Source of the DNA: Streptomyces cupreus
Lineage (GTDB): Bacteria > Actinomycetota > Actinomycetes > Streptomycetales > Streptomycetaceae
Direction of reading: 5' to 3'
DNA length: 64,000 bases
Assembly (NCBI RefSeq): GCF_014257025.1
Contig: NZ_JACMSF010000002.1
Coordinates: forward strand, 298,656-362,655
Shown here: positions 29,336-37,260 of the stretch, one piece after another
Position numbering within the stretch: position 1 is the first letter of the stretch
How the letters are laid out: each line of letters opens with the position of its first letter
The notes under the pieces: model-generated
Told to the model about the DNA's origin: nothing
What the model saw: the letters and a program-made list of their open reading frames with translations, nothing else
The model's database searches: none
Made by a program: the position numbers and the translations under genes

Positions 29336-31149
29336 CCCAACGACTCCCGCAAGGCGGCGAGCCCGTACCGCTTCTCGACGTCCACGCCCTCCCCGTAGTG
29401 GTACTCCTCGAGCAGCGGCAGGATCTTGGTCCGCCACGTCCGCTCGAGACCACCCTCCCGATAGACACCCCTCTTCATCAGATACGAGGGCCCGATGCGG
29501 AAGTCGGCGTCGTCGATACGGGAGTTGAGTGCGTCGAGCAGATCAGCCGGCTCGGCATCGCGGCCTTCGCGCGTGAGCCAGCGGCGCAGCAGCCCGCTCG
29601 TCGGCTCGGTGCGCGGGGACAGCTCGACGAAGGCGAAGCGGCGGCGCATCGCCGCGTCGACGAGGGCGATCGACCGGTCGGCGGTGTTCATGGTGCCGAT
29701 CACGAAGAGGTTGGGCGGCAGCGCGAAGTCATCGCCGGAGTACGTCAGCCGAACCGACTTGTTGCGGTACTCCAGCAGGAAGTACAACTCGCCGAAGACC
29801 TTCGCCAGGTTGGCGCGGTTGATCTCGTCGATGATCAGGAAGTGCGGGATGTGCCGGTTGCCCTCGCGGGAGGCGAGGTCGGCGAGTTCGCGCAGCGGCC
29901 CGGCAGTGAGCCGGAAGGCGACCTCCCGCGTCTCCGGGTCCTCCTGTGGCCGGAAGCCCTCGAAGAAGTCCTCGTACGCGTAGGAGGGATGGAACTGCAC
30001 GAGCTTGACCTGCTCCGGGCCCCCACCCAGGAACTCCGCTAGCTTCAGCCCGAGGTACGTCTTTCCGGTGCCGGGCGGCCCGTACAGCACAAGCTGCCGC
30101 TCGTCCCACAGCAGATCTCGAACCTCGCGCAGCCATTCCACGTCATGTACGAGGAGTTCGGCGGCCAGCTCGTCCGTCGGCTCGGGCAGTTCGAGCTCGC
30201 GGCGGGCGGTGAGTGCGGCGAGTTCGATGCTGGGATCCCGTTCTATGGCCTCGGCTTCCTCGGCCAGCTCCTGATCGCTCAGGCCCAGACCCTCGACGAG
30301 GGCCTGGACGGACGACAGGTCGACGACGTCGTGCTGGACGGACAGCCTCTGCTGCAGTTCCTCGGGCAGTTCGTCATACGGATGGCCTTCGGGCTGCCAC
30401 TCCACGGGCCGGCGCAGGTTGGACCGCCGGTCCTCGGACTCCGTCTGTTCCACTTCACCGGTGATCTCCCCGACGTACAGGCTCCCATCGGAGATGGTGC
30501 AGACCGTGTCGCCGGGCTTCATGCGCGACAGGAACGCGTGGAACTCTTCCACCAGCTGTTGCTTCTGGCTGTAGGTGGCCGTGGACTCGTAGTCCTCCTG
30601 GACCAGTGCGCGCAGCTGGTCCTTGCTGATGCCCTGCCCGACACCCTGCCGCAGCCGCGACGCGGCGAGGGTGACCCGCCCTTCGGACAGCCACAGCCGC
30701 TGGACGAGGTCCAGCCCGCTGACGTTCGAACCACGCACCAGCCACGGGCGGTTCGGGCCGGGCCAGGTCCCCGGCATGAAGTCGGCGAGGGGCCGGCCGT
30801 CCTCGGCTTTCCAGTCGACCCAGCCGTTCGGGTTGCGCCCCGTCAGCACCGCCGCCGCTCTCGACGGGGAACCGAAGGTGATCGCTTCCGTCGTCTCCAG
30901 CCAACCGGGCCACTTCTCGGACGGCCCGATCCGTCCCTCCCGCATCAGCTCCTCACGCTGCCGGTGCGCGGCCGCTGCCCGGCCGGCGAACGATGGCACG
31001 ACCTCGGGCCGCACGGGCTGGCCGGCATCCACGACGAAGCTGCGGCTGCCGTTGTCGCCCACCTCATCCGTAGGGCGCCCTTGGGCGACCGGCCCGCCGT
31101 TGGGCAGCCGCAGATAGAACTCCGGGTATCCCAGACCGTCGTCGGCCAT
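29332..31149 (-). CDS. mcrB: McrB-like AAA+ GTPase of a McrBC type IV restriction system
   Basis: 605 aa. The C-terminal AAA+ domain has Walker A YGPPGTGKTY (about 355-364), Walker B FLIIDEINRANLAKVFGELY and the McrB GTP signature MNTADRS (about 487-493). The N-terminal 330 residues are unlike E. coli McrB's DUF3578. They include FMPGTWPGPNRPWLVRGSNV and KPGDTVCTISDGSLYVGEITG, the latter a likely EVE/PUA-like DNA-modification reader; the bases recognised are unknown. The ATG at 31149 follows a G-rich ribosome-binding site and was preferred to the ORF start 13 codons earlier. It is coupled to mcrC. Confidence 0.9.
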   Translation of the reverse strand: MADDGLGYPEFYLRLPNGGPVAQGRPTDEVGDNGSRSFVVDAGQPVRPEVVPSFAGRAAAAHRQREELMREGRIGPSEKWPGWLETTEAITFGSPSRAAAVLTGRNPNGWVDWKAEDGRPLADFMPGTWPGPNRPWLVRGSNVSGLDLVQRLWLSEGRVTLAASRLRQGVGQGISKDQLRALVQEDYESTATYSQKQQLVEEFHAFLSRMKPGDTVCTISDGSLYVGEITGEVEQTESEDRRSNLRRPVEWQPEGHPYDELPEELQQRLSVQHDVVDLSSVQALVEGLGLSDQELAEEAEAIERDPSIELAALTARRELELPEPTDELAAELLVHDVEWLREVRDLLWDERQLVLYGPPGTGKTYLGLKLAEFLGGGPEQVKLVQFHPSYAYEDFFEGFRPQEDPETREVAFRLTAGPLRELADLASREGNRHIPHFLIIDEINRANLAKVFGELYFLLEYRNKSVRLTYSGDDFALPPNLFVIGTMNTADRSIALVDAAMRRRFAFVELSPRTEPTSGLLRRWLTREGRDAEPADLLDALNSRIDDADFRIGPSYLMKRGVYREGGLERTWRTKILPLLEEYHYGEGVDVEKRYGLAALRESLG

Positions 31150-31248
31150 GGTCACCACTCCCCCCACACCGCGCAGAAGATCCACCAAGAACGATAGGGC
31201 CCTCCTCAGACAACGGCGAGTGCCGACGTGGGTCGTTAGTGTTGCCCC

Positions 31249-31560
31249 ATGAGCGCGTTGGACAAGGCCGAGCTCGCGGCCATGATCGAAGAGGCGACTG
31301 TTGACGCCTACAACGAGGACGAGCAGCTGACCGGCCTATTCACCATGCTTGAGGAGCACCTCGACCTGCCCTTCACCACCGTGGTTCTCGGCGTCGAGGT
31401 GACCGTGGGCGGCATCGATCTCACGCTGGACGGGAGGATCGTCGTCCTGTGCTCTCACGGCGGCATGCGGCAGTCGATCGGAATCCTGGATCTGCCGTTG
31501 CCCAGCCCGGCGCCCGAGGGCGCGCAGTGGATCGAGGCGTACCGTCACTGGGCCGGTTGA
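31249..31560 (+). CDS. Conserved hypothetical protein, 103 aa (streptomycete family)
   Basis: Reads SALDKAELAAMIEEATVDAY, NEDEQLTGLFTMLEEHLDLPF, VLGVEVTVGGIDLT, SIGILDLPLPSP and WIEAYRHWAG. The acidic beginning and the compact beta-rich second half match a small family common in Streptomyces, often annotated as calcium-binding because of the acidic segment, but no canonical EF-hand is present. It has no signal peptide. It is divergent from mcrB with 99 bp between starts. Role unknown. Confidence 0.7.
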   Translation: MSALDKAELAAMIEEATVDAYNEDEQLTGLFTMLEEHLDLPFTTVVLGVEVTVGGIDLTLDGRIVVLCSHGGMRQSIGILDLPLPSPAPEGAQWIEAYRHWAG

Positions 31561-31609
31561 GGCCGGGCACTCGCACGCACGCGAAAGCGGTTGTGTGAAA
31601 GGGCTGAAA

Positions 31610-32836
31610 ATGACTGACGCCGAACAGGGCACGCATCAGGAAGCCGGCGAACGGTCGCTGACCGACCTCATCGAGCGCAGTGCCGAGTTGAAGGGGCAGC
31701 TGGTCGCCTTCGGGCAGAGTTCCCGCTTCGACCGGTGGTTGACGCCCCTCCTGCTGGAGGCCGCAGGGCCCGAGCGGCAGCTGGACGAGGGCGAGGCGAT
31801 CCGGATCGTCGACCACTTCATCCTGCGGTACCGGCTGCCGGACGGTTCGACCGTGGTGGACCGGTTCGTCGCCGGACGGACGGACTTGACCGCGGTCGAC
31901 CGGGACATGCTGCTCGGCTGGCGTGACCCGGTCGAGGGCATCTTCGAGATCCAGCGCAAGGAAAAGGATGCCATCGTTCTGCTGAACCTGGTCGACGACC
32001 TGGAGTACCGCACGTACTCGAACGTCGGGCGGGCGGCGTTCCGCGGAGTGTCCAAGGGGGACTTCCTCCACACCTGCCTGGTACCCGTCCACGCGGCCGA
32101 CGGGGCGTGGCTGGTGTCCGGGGCGATGTCGAGCTACCCCAAGTCCAGCGCGACCGAGATCGCCCAGGCCGCTCTCCAACTGGCCACCACCCGACCCGAA
32201 CTGGTCTTCCGCAACCCCCAGAAGATCGAGCAGGGATGGCAGACGATGCGGGAGGACCGGGCCGCGTTCGTCGAGTTCTGCGGCGGCGACGAACTGGTCC
32301 TTCCGCCTGCCGAAGTCGAGGACCTCCTCAACGCCTACTACCGCCACCGCCAAGAGGCCGCCGTCGCCGGACGGCCCGACCGCGCCCAGGGCAGACGGCT
32401 GCCCGGCCTGGACCTGCCCTTCTTCGAGTTGCCGCCGGAACTGGCGGGCTCGGACACCATCGGTGTCATCTACGACCAGGTCGACGGGCTCAACTTCTAC
32501 GCGGACTACGGAATGCTGCGAGACCTCTTCGCGGACCCGGCGCTCGCGGGTCGCAGGCAGCACCAGGACCTGCTGCGCACGTACCTGCGCGAGGAGTCGA
32601 TCGGACCGCTGCCGATCCGCCGACTGGCTGCCGCGTACCCGGAGACAGCCGACACCGTGTTCCGAAAGCTGCTGCGGAAGCCCGGATTCACCTGGAGCGA
32701 GCACGGCGAGGCGCTGCTGCGCCGACGCAAGCCCTGGTACTACGCAACCGAGCCCCGCCCTGGTGTCTCCGTCATCGGCGACCGCCTCAGTGCGCTTGCC
32801 GCCGGCCGTCGACAGTCACCGTTCACACGACCGTGA
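31610..32836 (+). CDS. Hypothetical protein, 408 aa
   Basis: Not recognised. It is a soluble protein without signal peptide or membrane segment, with an acidic N-terminal helix, a beta-rich centre (VDHFILRYRLPDGSTVVDRFV, LLGWRDPVEGIFEI, VVLLNLVDDLEYRTYS) and a helical C-terminal half with HTH-like helices (IGPLPIRRLAAAYPET, VFRKLLRKPGF). The start ATG 31610 follows AAAGGG. G+C content and codon choice match the flanking chromosomal genes. It sits between a small conserved gene and the EVE-domain gene, so a link to the type IV restriction genes is possible but unproven. Confidence 0.65.
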   Translation: MTDAEQGTHQEAGERSLTDLIERSAELKGQLVAFGQSSRFDRWLTPLLLEAAGPERQLDEGEAIRIVDHFILRYRLPDGSTVVDRFVAGRTDLTAVDRDMLLGWRDPVEGIFEIQRKEKDAIVLLNLVDDLEYRTYSNVGRAAFRGVSKGDFLHTCLVPVHAADGAWLVSGAMSSYPKSSATEIAQAALQLATTRPELVFRNPQKIEQGWQTMREDRAAFVEFCGGDELVLPPAEVEDLLNAYYRHRQEAAVAGRPDRAQGRRLPGLDLPFFELPPELAGSDTIGVIYDQVDGLNFYADYGMLRDLFADPALAGRRQHQDLLRTYLREESIGPLPIRRLAAAYPETADTVFRKLLRKPGFTWSEHGEALLRRRKPWYYATEPRPGVSVIGDRLSALAAGRRQSPFTRP

Positions 32837-32919
32837 GCGCTGCGCGACACCGGTCGGTGCAGACAGTGAGGCGGCAGGCGCCGGCGGTTGTGCCGGGCGG
32901 GCCCGTCTGTGAGACGGCT

Positions 32920-32939
32920 GCCGGGGCCGAAGCCCCGGC
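32920..32939 (+). terminator. Hairpin terminator after the 408-aa gene
   Basis: Perfect 8-bp stem GCCGGGGC / GCCCCGGC with loop CGAA (32928-32931), 83 bases beyond the stop at 32836. No T run follows, as is usual in high-G+C actinomycetes. Confidence 0.6.
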
Positions 32940-33042
32940 CCGGGGCCCGGCTGCGGTCAGCATCACCAGGTCACCGCGCGTGATACGGAGGCGTGGAGCC
33001 GCAGGCGCGCCCGGCGGCCCGACCCCGGCTATCGTGATCGGC

Positions 33043-33543
33043 ATGCCGTCCACGCACCTGCTGATCATCGGAGACCGGGCCGCCCTGAGCTGGGTGGTGA
33101 CCGAGCAGCGGATGGCGTTCCCGGCGGGGCGGTCCACGGCGGCCCGTGCTCTGGAGGAGGGCGACGAGGTCTTCCTCTACACCACTCGAACCTGCTTCCG
33201 GAACCCTACGCGCGACCTGGGACGTGTCGTCGGCCGGGCTTTGGTTGCCAGTCCCGTGCGGGTCCTGGACGAGCCGGTCGTCTTCGGAGAGCGCGCGTTC
33301 ACCGAGGGCTGCCGCTTGGAGGTGTCCGGCCTGGCCAGCTTCCGCGAGGGGCTGGTCCTGCGCGACATGGTTCCGCGGCTGTCGGTCTTCCCCGACCCGG
33401 CCACGTGGAGCGCCCGCATGCGACGGGCGTCGCTGACGCTGCCGCCTCGCGATGCCGACCTCGTGCGCACCGAGCTGAAGCCGTTGTTGCGGCCGTACGG
33501 CGAGGTCCGCGACGACTACCGGTGGGAGCCTGCGTCGCTCTGA
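33043..33543 (+). CDS. EVE-domain (PUA-like) modified-base reader protein
   Basis: 166 aa consisting of one EVE/PUA-like domain. Family features seen are the opening strand LSWVVTEQRMAFP, the ARALEEGDEVFLYTTR turn, LGRVVGRALVASPVRV (the GxAxV strand), LEVSGLASFREGLVLRDMVPRLSVFPDPATWSARM. EVE domains flip out and bind modified cytosines and are often fused or adjacent to McrB, HNH or other nucleases. Here it stands alone, directly before the GmrSD-like gene and two genes from mcrB, so it may act as the recognition subunit for one of them. The ATG at 33043 was chosen; an in-frame GTG three codons upstream is possible. Confidence 0.7.
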   Translation: MPSTHLLIIGDRAALSWVVTEQRMAFPAGRSTAARALEEGDEVFLYTTRTCFRNPTRDLGRVVGRALVASPVRVLDEPVVFGERAFTEGCRLEVSGLASFREGLVLRDMVPRLSVFPDPATWSARMRRASLTLPPRDADLVRTELKPLLRPYGEVRDDYRWEPASL

Positions 33544-33617
33544 TCGTCGCCGTTCGCTGCGGGCCCCGACCGGGGGCGATACGGTGTGGACGAAGTCTGA
33601 GTCCGGTGGGGGGACGC

Positions 33618-35459
33618 ATGTCATTCCAGACGCCGATCACGATCGCGAGCGCGCTGGAGAGAATCCATCGCCGTGAGTACGTGCTTCCGGCGATCCAGCG
33701 GGAGTTCGTCTGGTCACGCGACAAGATCACTCGGCTGTTCGACAGCCTGATGCGTGGCTATCCGATCGGCTCCTTCCTCATGTGGCAGGTCCAGGAGGGC
33801 AACTCCGGCCGCTTCACCTTCTACGACTTCATGCGCGACTACCACGAGCGCGACAACGCCCACTGCGCGCCGACGGGCCCCCTCGGCAGCCGGGCGGTCA
33901 CGGCGATCCTGGACGGCCAACAGCGGCTGACGGCCCTGAACATCGGCCTGTACGGGTCGTTCACCGCCAAGCTCCCGCGCATGTGGGCGAACAACCCCCT
34001 CGCCTACCCGAAGAAGTTCCTGTACGTGGATCTCCTGAATCGAGGGCAGGACGACGACCTGGGAGTCGAGTACGACTTCCGGTTCCTCGCGCCGGAGGAG
34101 GCCACGGCGGGGACCGAGAGCGGAGACGCTCACTGGTACCGCGTCCAGGACGTGCGCGAAGTGCGCACCGTCCGGGACGCCGTCCGCACGCTTCAGCACC
34201 GTGGGATCGTAGACAACGACACGGCCGGCGACGTGCTGAGCCGTCTCCAGGAAGTTGTCCACGTCACCCCGACCGTGAACTTCTTCTTGGAAGAAGCGCA
34301 GGAGCTGGACAAGGTCCTCAACATCTTCATCCGGGTCAACTCGGGCGGGGCGGTTCTCTCCTACTCCGATCTGCTGCTGTCGGTCGCCACCGCGCAGTGG
34401 GGTGAGCGTGACGCCAGGGAGACCATCCACCGGCTCGTCGACGAGCTGAACGCAGTCGGCCAGGGATTCGCCTTCAGCAAGGACCTCATCCTCAAGACGG
34501 GTCTGGTGCTGCTCGGCAAGGGGGACATCCGCTTCAAGGTCGACAACTTCGACCGCGAGACCATGACCAACCTGGAGAAGCACTGGTCCGACATCGAGGG
34601 CGCCCTGCGTCTCGGCGTGGCATTGCTGGCCGACTTCGGGTTCTCCGGTGTCACGCTCACGGCCAACAGTGTGCTGATCCCGCTGGCTTACCACCTCCAT
34701 CACCGCAACCTGGGTGAGAACTACCGCACTTCGGACGCTTCCCGAGACGATCGCGCGGCGATCCGCCGCTGGCTCCAGCGCTCGCTCATGAAGTCCGGCG
34801 TGTGGGGCAGCGGTCTCGACCGGCTGCTCACCGGCCTGCGCACGACTCTGGAGAAGGAGGGCGGCCACGGCTGGCCGACCGAGGCCATCGAACGTGAGAT
34901 GGCCCGACAGGGCAAGTCGCTGCGCTTCGAGCCGGCCGAGATCGACGATCTCCTGGACCTCAAGTACGGATCGAAGCGGCTGTTCCCGATGCTGGCGATG
35001 CTGTACCCCGGGGTCGACACCCGTGACCACTTCCACGAGGACCACATCTTCCCGCGCAGTCTCCTGCGGTCACGGGCCAAGCTGCGCAAGACCGGTGTAC
35101 CCGAGGACGCGCTCCCGCTGATCGAGGACCGCGCGGACAGGGCAGCCAACCTGCAACTCCTCAGAGGAGGCGAGAACACCTCCAAGCAGGCCTCTCTGCC
35201 GGCCGACTGGCTTCGGAAGCACTTCCGGTCGGACGCCGAGCGGGAAAGCTGGCTGCGGGAGTTCGACGCCATCGACCTGCCAGAGGACGTGACGGGGTTC
35301 CTGGAGTTCTACGACGTACGCCGGGAGCGCATGCGACAGCGCCTCGTGGCCCTTCTGGACGTGCACACCCACACAGACCAGGGCCCGGCCGCCGTTGCGT
35401 TGGGGGCTGGGCAGACGGTTCCGGACGATGAACCCGATCCGGGGAACGAGGGGCTGTAG
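33618..35459 (+). CDS. GmrSD-like DUF262 + DUF1524 (HNH) type IV restriction protein
   Basis: 613 aa. The N-terminal DUF262 (ParB-like/GmrS fold) shows LPAIQREFVWSRDKITRLFDS, MRGYPIGSFLMW and the nucleotide-site motif ILDGQQRLTAL. The C-terminal DUF1524 His-Me-finger nuclease shows HEDHIFPRSLL (about 472-482) and RAANLQLLRGGENTSKQA. GmrSD-type enzymes use NTP hydrolysis to cut glucosylated hydroxymethylcytosine DNA of T-even-like phages. Single-chain members are about 600-700 aa, so it looks complete. GGTGGGGGGAC precedes the ATG. It follows the EVE gene by 74 bases on the same strand. Confidence 0.88.
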   Translation: MSFQTPITIASALERIHRREYVLPAIQREFVWSRDKITRLFDSLMRGYPIGSFLMWQVQEGNSGRFTFYDFMRDYHERDNAHCAPTGPLGSRAVTAILDGQQRLTALNIGLYGSFTAKLPRMWANNPLAYPKKFLYVDLLNRGQDDDLGVEYDFRFLAPEEATAGTESGDAHWYRVQDVREVRTVRDAVRTLQHRGIVDNDTAGDVLSRLQEVVHVTPTVNFFLEEAQELDKVLNIFIRVNSGGAVLSYSDLLLSVATAQWGERDARETIHRLVDELNAVGQGFAFSKDLILKTGLVLLGKGDIRFKVDNFDRETMTNLEKHWSDIEGALRLGVALLADFGFSGVTLTANSVLIPLAYHLHHRNLGENYRTSDASRDDRAAIRRWLQRSLMKSGVWGSGLDRLLTGLRTTLEKEGGHGWPTEAIEREMARQGKSLRFEPAEIDDLLDLKYGSKRLFPMLAMLYPGVDTRDHFHEDHIFPRSLLRSRAKLRKTGVPEDALPLIEDRADRAANLQLLRGGENTSKQASLPADWLRKHFRSDAERESWLREFDAIDLPEDVTGFLEFYDVRRERMRQRLVALLDVHTHTDQGPAAVALGAGQTVPDDEPDPGNEGL

Positions 35460-35485
35460 GGCCAGGGGAGAACGGGACCGCTCTC

Positions 35486-35501
35486 CCGGCTGGTGAGCCG
35501 G
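35486..35501. terminator. Hairpin between convergent genes
   Basis: CCGGCT-GGTG-AGCCGG, a perfect 6-bp stem with a 4-base loop, in the 55 bases between the DUF262 stop and the minus-strand ATPase pseudogene stop. A second stem, GGGAGA/TCTCCC, partly overlaps it upstream. Either could terminate from both sides. Confidence 0.45.
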
Positions 35502-35514
35502 TGACTCTCAACTC

Positions 35515-35938
35515 CTAACGGATCGGCCTCGGCTCGCATGGACCGAGGCCGAGTTCGGCCCACACGGTCTTCCCACTGGGCGGATACGGCTCGGTGCCCC
35601 ATCGGTCGGCCAGGACGGTGACGAGCAGGAGCCCACGGCCCGTTTCGGCGTCCGGTGGTGTCTCGACATCCGTCGACGGGGTGGGCAATTGATCACCTCG
35701 GGCATCGGTGACGGCGATGCGGAGGACGACGTCGGCGGACGGTCGCAGCCTTGGGTGCGGCCGTGCAGTGCCGCGTTGGCGGCCAGTTCGGCCACGATCT
35801 GCTCCGCGCGCTCGGCCACGGACGGCGGCACCTGCCAGGTCTGGAACTCCGCGACAGCGAGCAGACGGGCGAGTCGTGCGCCGCGACGGGTGGACGACAG
35901 TTGACGGTGGCGGGGGAGTGCGGCGAGCTCACGTTCAT
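35515..35938 (-). pseudogene. Frameshifted anti-sigma-type ATPase (HATPase_c_2)
   Basis: The protein can be followed only by switching frames. MNVSSPHSPATVN begins at 35938, STRRGARLARLLAVAEFQTW and IVAELAANAALHGR (N box) are in a second frame, and ADVVLRIAVTDARGDQLP, GRGLLLVTVLADRWG and GKTVWAELGLGPCEPRPIR-stop are in a third. Frame changes lie near 35895 and 35780. A short segment (typically VPGRDFRLRL) is also lost at the second break. All three ATP-binding boxes exist but cannot be made as one chain. It is divergent from the XRE gene, the usual arrangement of this regulator trio. Confidence 0.6.
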
Positions 35939-36099
35939 GGGGCCACCGTGACCCGCGTGGGCGGCGTGCGCCAGGAGCGTGGCCCGTACGTTGAGTCAGA
36001 GTACGGACACGTTCGGTGGACAGTACGAATTGGCTTGGCCACTCTGGGTGTTCTCGATCAGGGGGAACTGGCACGCGTGCACCTGGAGGTGGGCCTCGA

Positions 36100-36962
36100 A
36101 TGACGACCGACCACGTCGAACCGGTGGGGCTGGGCGGAGAGTGCGAGCGGGAACCGGATCCGTCGGACAGTCTGCGGACGTTCGGGGCGGTGGTACAGGC
36201 GCTGCGCGAGCATGCGGGGCTGAGCCGGGTTTGGAGTTCGGGGAGATGGTCCGCTTCTCCAAGCACACTGTGGAGTCGGTGGAGTTGGGGCGGCGGATGC
36301 CGGACGCGTCGTTCGTGGAGCGGGCGGAGGAGGCCCTGGGCAACACCGGGGCGTTGCGGCATTCGGCGCGGTTTCTGACTCGGGGGGAGGCGGGGCTGGC
36401 TGCGTGGTTCCGGCAGTGGGCTCGGCTGGAGCGGAGGGCGGTGAGTCTGTGCACGTATGAGTGCCGGTTGGTGCCTGGGTTGTTGCAGTCAGAGGGGTAT
36501 GCGCGGGCGCTGTTCGAGAACCGCATTCCGCTGCTTACGGACGAGCAGCTGGAGGCACAGGTATCAGCTCGGTTGGAGCGGCAGAGAATGCTGCGTGAGC
36601 GGCCGACTGTTCCCTTCAGCTTCATCGTTGAGGAGTCTGTGTTCAGGCGGAGGCTGGGCGGCGTCGAGGTACTGCGCCATCAGTTGGACCACGTACTGGA
36701 GCAGACGGCCGCTCGAAACGTGACTCTGCAAATTGTGCCGCTGGAGGCCGAGTACCACTCATGCATGGACGGCCCGCTACGGCTGTTGGAGACCCCGGAG
36801 GGAAGGCGGCTCGCGTACTCGGAGGGGCAGGAAAGCGGCCGTTTGATCTCCGGCCCGAAAGAGGTGAGCGTTCTCTGTCAACGCTATGACACACTGCGCT
36901 CGCAGGCCCTGCACCCCAAAGACTCACAAGGCCTGCTGGAGCGGATGCGAGGAGATCTATGA
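36100..36962 (+). pseudogene. XRE-family DUF5753 regulator, frameshifted in the HTH
   Basis: The N-terminus starts at ATG 36100 (MTTDHVEPVGLGG, FGAVVQALREHAGLSR). Near 36230 homology jumps to another frame (EFGEMVRFSKHTVESVELGRRMP), which continues through the DUF5753 domain (CRLVPGLLQSEGYARALFEN, VTLQIVPLEAEYHSCMDGPLRLLE) to the stop at 36962. The region around AGCCGGGTTTGGAGTTC needs an indel to be read through, and the break falls inside the HTH. The ligand/partner domain remains open, but no full regulator can be made unless the base is a sequencing error. It overlaps the DUF397 gene by four bases. Confidence 0.7.
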
Positions 36963-37144
36963 GCACGACGGAACTCGCCTGGTTCAAGTCCAGCTACAGC
37001 GGCAGTTCGGGCGACGACTGCGTGGAGGTGGCCGTCACCGAGCAGGCTGTTCACGTGCGGGACTCCAAGGATGTGATGCGCACCCCCTTTGCTGTGGGCC
37101 GGGACGGCTGGTCGCGCTTCCTGAACCTTGTGGCGGAGGCCTGA
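36959..37144 (+). CDS. DUF397 small regulator-partner protein
   Basis: 61 aa with the DUF397 signature: LAWFKSSYSGSSGDDCVEVAV, VHVRDSKDVMRTPFAVGRDGWSRFLNLV. DUF397 proteins are encoded next to XRE-DUF5753 regulators and act as their small partner (BldB/WhiJ-like modules) in streptomycetes. The ATG overlaps the stop of the XRE gene (ATGA). It is intact although its presumed partner is frameshifted. Confidence 0.85.
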   Translation: MSTTELAWFKSSYSGSSGDDCVEVAVTEQAVHVRDSKDVMRTPFAVGRDGWSRFLNLVAEA

Positions 37145-37151
37145 AGACGAA

Positions 37152-37193
37152 GCGTCACGGTGGCAGGCCCGCAGGCGCGTGCCACCGTGACGC
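37152..37193 (+). terminator. Strong hairpin terminator after the DUF397 gene
   Basis: Perfect 14-bp stem GCGTCACGGTGGCA (37152-37165) / TGCCACCGTGACGC (37180-37193) with a 14-base loop, seven bases after the stop. It could also protect against transcription from the opposite-strand operon that ends at 37261. Confidence 0.75.
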
Positions 37194-37206
37194 GTAGACC
37201 GGCTCT

Positions 37207-37221
37207 TCGCAGTTGACGGTG
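37207..37221 (+). repeat. 15-bp direct repeat, copy 1 (flanks the coiled-coil gene)
   Basis: TCGCAGTTGACGGTG; copy 2 is TCGCAGTTGAGGGTG at 38534-38548, 14 of 15 identical and in the same orientation. The two copies lie just outside the two ends of the gene 37261-38511. Confidence 0.5.
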
Positions 37222-37260
37222 TACTTGGGGCTGTCCACGTGGCTGACGGTCGGCGTTCAC

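Noticed and set aside
35500..36300. Frameshifts as general sequencing error
   Set aside because: Dozens of kilobases of long intact genes surround them, so a high indel rate is unlikely, although a single local error in each gene cannot be excluded.
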